From positions 1-7,615 of the forward strand of contig PUKL01000054.1 of NCBI GenBank assembly GCA_003552275.1: a stretch of DNA of 7,615 bases. Direction: 5' to 3'. Positions 4,747 through 7,615 of the stretch are shown piece by piece. The notes under the pieces are model-generated. The model saw only the letters and a list, made by a program, of their open reading frames with translations. It ran no database searches and was not told the origin of the DNA. How positions within the stretch are numbered: the first letter of the stretch is position 1; every line of letters begins with the position of its first letter. The position numbers and the translations under genes are program-made. Source of the stretch: Mollicutes bacterium. Its GTDB lineage: Bacteria > Bacillota_I > Bacilli_A > Izemoplasmatales > Izemoplasmataceae.

Positions 4747-7615
4747 ATGCAGTCAGTAAAAGCTGGCAATAGGAAATCCGGGGCTAAGACAGCAGCAATA
4801 TTGCTCATAATATCTCTATTAATCATTGGCTTGTCATATGCAGTCATGGGTGCTCCGGACATCAAGTATGGGGATGTTAATGAAGACGGGATAATCGATG
4901 TAAATGATGTCTTGCTGGCGATGAAGTATGTCTTGGGGCTGGAGGACTTAACGGATGACCAGCTCAAGGCTGCGGATGTCAACGGTGACGGGGTAGTTAA
5001 TGTAAAAGATGTGACCTTGATCATGCAGTACAGGCTTAATTTGATTGACAAGTTCCCTGTTGAAACAAAGATTGTTAGTGTAGAAGATGTTACTATCCGG
5101 GTGCCATTCCGCACTTCTTATGCAGACATTGATTTTCCTGAAAACGTTGAAGCCACCTTATACGACAAATCTAAAGTAGATGTGGATGTCGAGTGGGACG
5201 ATACTTCCACTCCCGCTTACAACCCGCGGATGGTAGGCAGGTACGTGTTCGAGGGCGAACTGGTTGATCTTCCGGAAAGTGTAACCAACCCGGATGATAT
5301 CGTTGCCAAGGCCACTGTGCGGGTTTACCTGCCCTGGAGGCCCATCCCGCCGCCACCTCCCGTGCTCTACACCTTAAGCCTGGAAGTTGATCCGGAGGGA
5401 GCGGGTACAGTTGACGGAGATGGAACCTACGAAGAAGGTGACGAAGTAGAAGTAAGTGCGGAAGCCGAAGAAGGCTTCGAGTTTGCCAATTGGACCAAGG
5501 ATAACGTAGAAATCAGCGATGAGGCGGAGTTTACCTACACCATGCCTGATGAAGACGTTACTCTGGTCGCTAATTTTGAAGAAATAACTTATACGGTAAC
5601 CTTCGAAGAGGAAAACGAGTTGGAAGACGTTTCGATCCAGGTTTACAGTGATTCTGGGCTCACGGAAGAAGTAGGCGACGCTTTAACCACTGATGCGGAC
5701 GGCGAAGCGGAAATCGACCTTCCGGACGGTGACTACTGGTATACCGCTGAGCTTTTCGGTTATGAAGGCCACGATGGCGACTTTGAAGTAGACGGTGCCG
5801 ATAAGACCGTAACCTTTGAGCTGGTCGAGCTGGACAAGTACACGGTGACCTTTGTTGAGGAAAACGGTTTGGAAGATGTCTCTATCAAAGTCTACACTGA
5901 TGCTAACCGTACTGTTGAAGTAGCTTCTTTGTCGACCGACAGTATAGGTGAAGCGGAGATTGACCTTCCGGACGGCGATTATTGGTACACCGCTGAGCTT
6001 TTCGGTTATGAAGATTATGATGGTGATTTTGCAGTAGACGGTGCGGACAAGATTGTTGAATTTGAATTGACTGAATCACCTTTCTATACTGTAACCTTTG
6101 CGGAAGAAAACGAGCTGGAAGGCGTTTCGATCCAGGTTTACAGTGATCAAGACCGCACTGAAGAAGTAGGCGCTGCTTTAACCACTGATGCAAGCGGTGA
6201 AGCGGAGATTGACCTTCCGGACGGCGATTACTGGTTTGCCGCCGAGCTTTTTGAATATCGAGATTATGAAGGTGAGTTTGCAGTAGACGGTGCGGACAGG
6301 ACTGTTGAATTTGAGATGGTCTGGGTCTTCTTGGTTATAGTGGACATCGAGGAGATCACCGGCACGGTTAATGTTCCATTTGGCACCACAGAAGAGGAAG
6401 CAATTGAGGCCTTGGAAGATGAAACAGAATACGAAGGTGTAGTTGAAGATGAAGACAATGTAACGCTGGATGTTGTCGACTGGGTAGCCGTAGATGAATA
6501 TGACGGCCAGGAACCCGGGGACTACCTGTTTGAAGGCGAAGCGCAGGCCCCTGAAGACTATGTGTTTGCAGATGACGTTGATACTACAGTACAAGCAACG
6601 GTTACTGTAGGGGAACCGGTGGGAGCCTATTTCAGGCCCAGGATCGATGCGCCGGATACAGTTGAACCGGGTGATACTCTGGTAGTGGATTGGGTCATAA
6701 CGAACTTAGGAAACGAAGAAGGAACGCAGGAAGTAACGATAGAGGGAATTCTTCGAGGGCCAGATGGCGAAGAAAAACATCAAGTTGACGCTACAGGTGA
6801 ATTAACCATTTCAGCAGGAGAAGAATATGAGTGGTTTACCAGCGATCTAGACACTTCAACAGGTGACTGGGAAGCTGAAGTTGGTGATGTATTCGAGTTT
6901 ACCCTGGAAACCGAAGATGAAGTGGCAACTCGTGAAGTAATAGTATTTGATCCTGGCAGACCTGTTCACCGCTTTGATGCTGATGGTGTTTTTGTTATGG
7001 ATCATACAACTATACAATTTGGTGTTGATTTCGCAGATACAGGCCATTCTCTCCTGGTTTATCCGGGGACATACGAAGAAGAAGTAACCGTAGATGTTGA
7101 AGGGCTCACCATTATATCAGTTAAAGTACACGAGGCGATTATTGATGCCGGCGGTGCTTTCATAGCAGTTATTATCGAAGCTGATAATGTTACTGTTGAC
7201 GGCTTTGAAATCACAAACGCCAGTAATGGAATGAGCGTGCGCCCTGGTTATACTGGTGCCGTTATTCAACACAACAAGCTCGAAGACGAAGGCGATATGA
7301 CGGCAATTTTCGTTAACAATGGCGCAAGTGTCGCTATCCGGGAAAATGTAATTGTTGATCTCAAGAAAGGCATCGATGCTGAAACTGATGAGCCCGTAGA
7401 GATAAGGGAGAACTTGATCCAGGAGACGGAAGTTGGTGTAAAGGTTTCCCAGCATAATACTAGTGGCAACTATGAAATTGTTTACAATACCTTTATAGAC
7501 AATGACATTCATGTCTACGACCCTGATCAAATCCTTGATCTTGACGAGGTCAAAGAAAACAACTTCTACATGCCTGAAAGTGTAGTTCTCCCGGATAGGA
7601 TAGTACCCGGGACTG
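4747..7615 (+). CDS. Dockerin protein with Ig-like repeats and beta-helix, 3' incomplete
   Basis: An open frame of 956 codons that runs off the window, so the C-terminus is missing. Residues 1-32 are a signal peptide (cleavage likely after SYA). Residues 42-104 are a dockerin with calcium loops D43, N45, D47, D51, D54 and D77, N79, D81, N85, D88. Residues about 106-196 resemble a Big_4 Ig-like domain (VEWDD...GRYVFEGEL...A.VRVYLPW). A PIPPPPPV linker follows, then an InlB-type repeat at 207-278 (GAGTVDGDGTYEEGDEV, F.NWT, MPDEDVTLVANFEE). Residues 282-524 are three CnaB-like repeats. Residues about 529-622 form another Ig-like domain and 625-735 a CARDB-like domain. From about 755 a right-handed parallel beta-helix begins (IQFGVDFADTG..LLVYPGTYEE) with an asparagine ladder at N843, N867, N889 and N914, spaced 22-25 residues. 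Such helices occur in polysaccharide lyases and in NosD-like and adhesive surface proteins; no catalytic residues can be assigned here. It is likely a surface ligand for the upstream cohesins. Confidence 0.88.
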   Translation, partial: MQSVKAGNRKSGAKTAAILLIISLLIIGLSYAVMGAPDIKYGDVNEDGIIDVNDVLLAMKYVLGLEDLTDDQLKAADVNGDGVVNVKDVTLIMQYRLNLIDKFPVETKIVSVEDVTIRVPFRTSYADIDFPENVEATLYDKSKVDVDVEWDDTSTPAYNPRMVGRYVFEGELVDLPESVTNPDDIVAKATVRVYLPWRPIPPPPPVLYTLSLEVDPEGAGTVDGDGTYEEGDEVEVSAEAEEGFEFANWTKDNVEISDEAEFTYTMPDEDVTLVANFEEITYTVTFEEENELEDVSIQVYSDSGLTEEVGDALTTDADGEAEIDLPDGDYWYTAELFGYEGHDGDFEVDGADKTVTFELVELDKYTVTFVEENGLEDVSIKVYTDANRTVEVASLSTDSIGEAEIDLPDGDYWYTAELFGYEDYDGDFAVDGADKIVEFELTESPFYTVTFAEENELEGVSIQVYSDQDRTEEVGAALTTDASGEAEIDLPDGDYWFAAELFEYRDYEGEFAVDGADRTVEFEMVWVFLVIVDIEEITGTVNVPFGTTEEEAIEALEDETEYEGVVEDEDNVTLDVVDWVAVDEYDGQEPGDYLFEGEAQAPEDYVFADDVDTTVQATVTVGEPVGAYFRPRIDAPDTVEPGDTLVVDWVITNLGNEEGTQEVTIEGILRGPDGEEKHQVDATGELTISAGEEYEWFTSDLDTSTGDWEAEVGDVFEFTLETEDEVATREVIVFDPGRPVHRFDADGVFVMDHTTIQFGVDFADTGHSLLVYPGTYEEEVTVDVEGLTIISVKVHEAIIDAGGAFIAVIIEADNVTVDGFEITNASNGMSVRPGYTGAVIQHNKLEDEGDMTAIFVNNGASVAIRENVIVDLKKGIDAETDEPVEIRENLIQETEVGVKVSQHNTSGNYEIVYNTFIDNDIHVYDPDQILDLDEVKENNFYMPESVVLPDRIVPGT
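4870..5058 (+). other. N-terminal dockerin domain of second ligand
   Basis: Residues 42-104 of the 4747-7615 product. Both calcium loops are intact. The second half is nearly the same as in the other dockerin (DVNGDGV..VKDV.LIMQY.LN.ID.FP), and a 16-base run is identical in DNA (2276-2291 and 5016-5031). Loop positions 10 and 11 are V52-N53 and V86-K87. Confidence 0.9.
5590..6318 (+). repeat. Three CnaB-like tandem repeats of 78-83 residues
   Basis: Copies run 5590-5838, 5839-6084 and 6085-6318. Each has YTVTF..EN.LE.VSI.VY, then a variable turn, (G)EAEIDLPDGDYW, AELF.Y, and (D/E)F.VDGAD..V.FE. The layout (start strand, TTD..GEA, LPDGDY) is that of transthyretin-like Cna-B or carboxypeptidase-regulatory-like folds. 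The first strand lacks the lysine used for the intramolecular isopeptide bond in many Cna-B domains. Similarity is high at the DNA level too, including a 35-base run identical in copies 2 and 3. Confidence 0.85.

Noticed and set aside
83..7615. Classical cellulosome cluster
   Set aside because: Neither a multi-cohesin scaffoldin nor any carbohydrate-binding module or glycoside hydrolase domain can be seen.

Overview
The window holds four genes, all on the plus strand, that together look like a small cell-surface cohesin-dockerin system. Gram-positive style signal peptides, AGGAGG-like ribosome binding sites and cohesin/dockerin families suggest a Firmicute of the class Clostridia, perhaps Peptococcaceae-like. 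That placement is inference; no rRNA or housekeeping gene is present to settle it.

Layout: 1-82 is a short leader. 83-1096 encodes a secreted, membrane-anchored protein with one cohesin domain, two helical spacer repeats and a C-terminal hydrophobic anchor. 1097-1265 is intergenic and carries a perfect GC-rich hairpin. 1266-1910 encodes a second, shorter anchored cohesin protein, a paralogue of the first with an acidic linker instead of the helical spacer. 2022-4469 encodes a secreted 815-residue protein with an N-terminal dockerin followed by a long, acidic array of apparent Ig-like beta-sandwich domains. 4470-4746 is intergenic with a second GC-rich hairpin sharing its stem core with the first. 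From 4747 to the window end runs a fourth, incomplete gene: dockerin, Big_4-like Ig domain, InlB-type repeat, three near-identical CnaB-like repeats, another Ig-like domain, a CARDB-like domain and the start of a right-handed beta-helix.

How they may work together: the two small proteins offer cohesins at the membrane or wall, one on a long tether and one on a short one. The two large proteins carry dockerins right after the signal peptide and could dock onto them calcium-dependently. No glycoside hydrolase or carbohydrate-binding module is recognisable, so this does not look like a cellulosome. A non-covalently assembled surface layer, adhesin or stalk-like structure is the better guess; the beta-helix of the last gene is the only part that might be enzymatic or ligand-binding.

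Nothing on the minus strand looks like a real gene. No tRNA, rRNA, CRISPR, insertion sequence or phage feature was seen.
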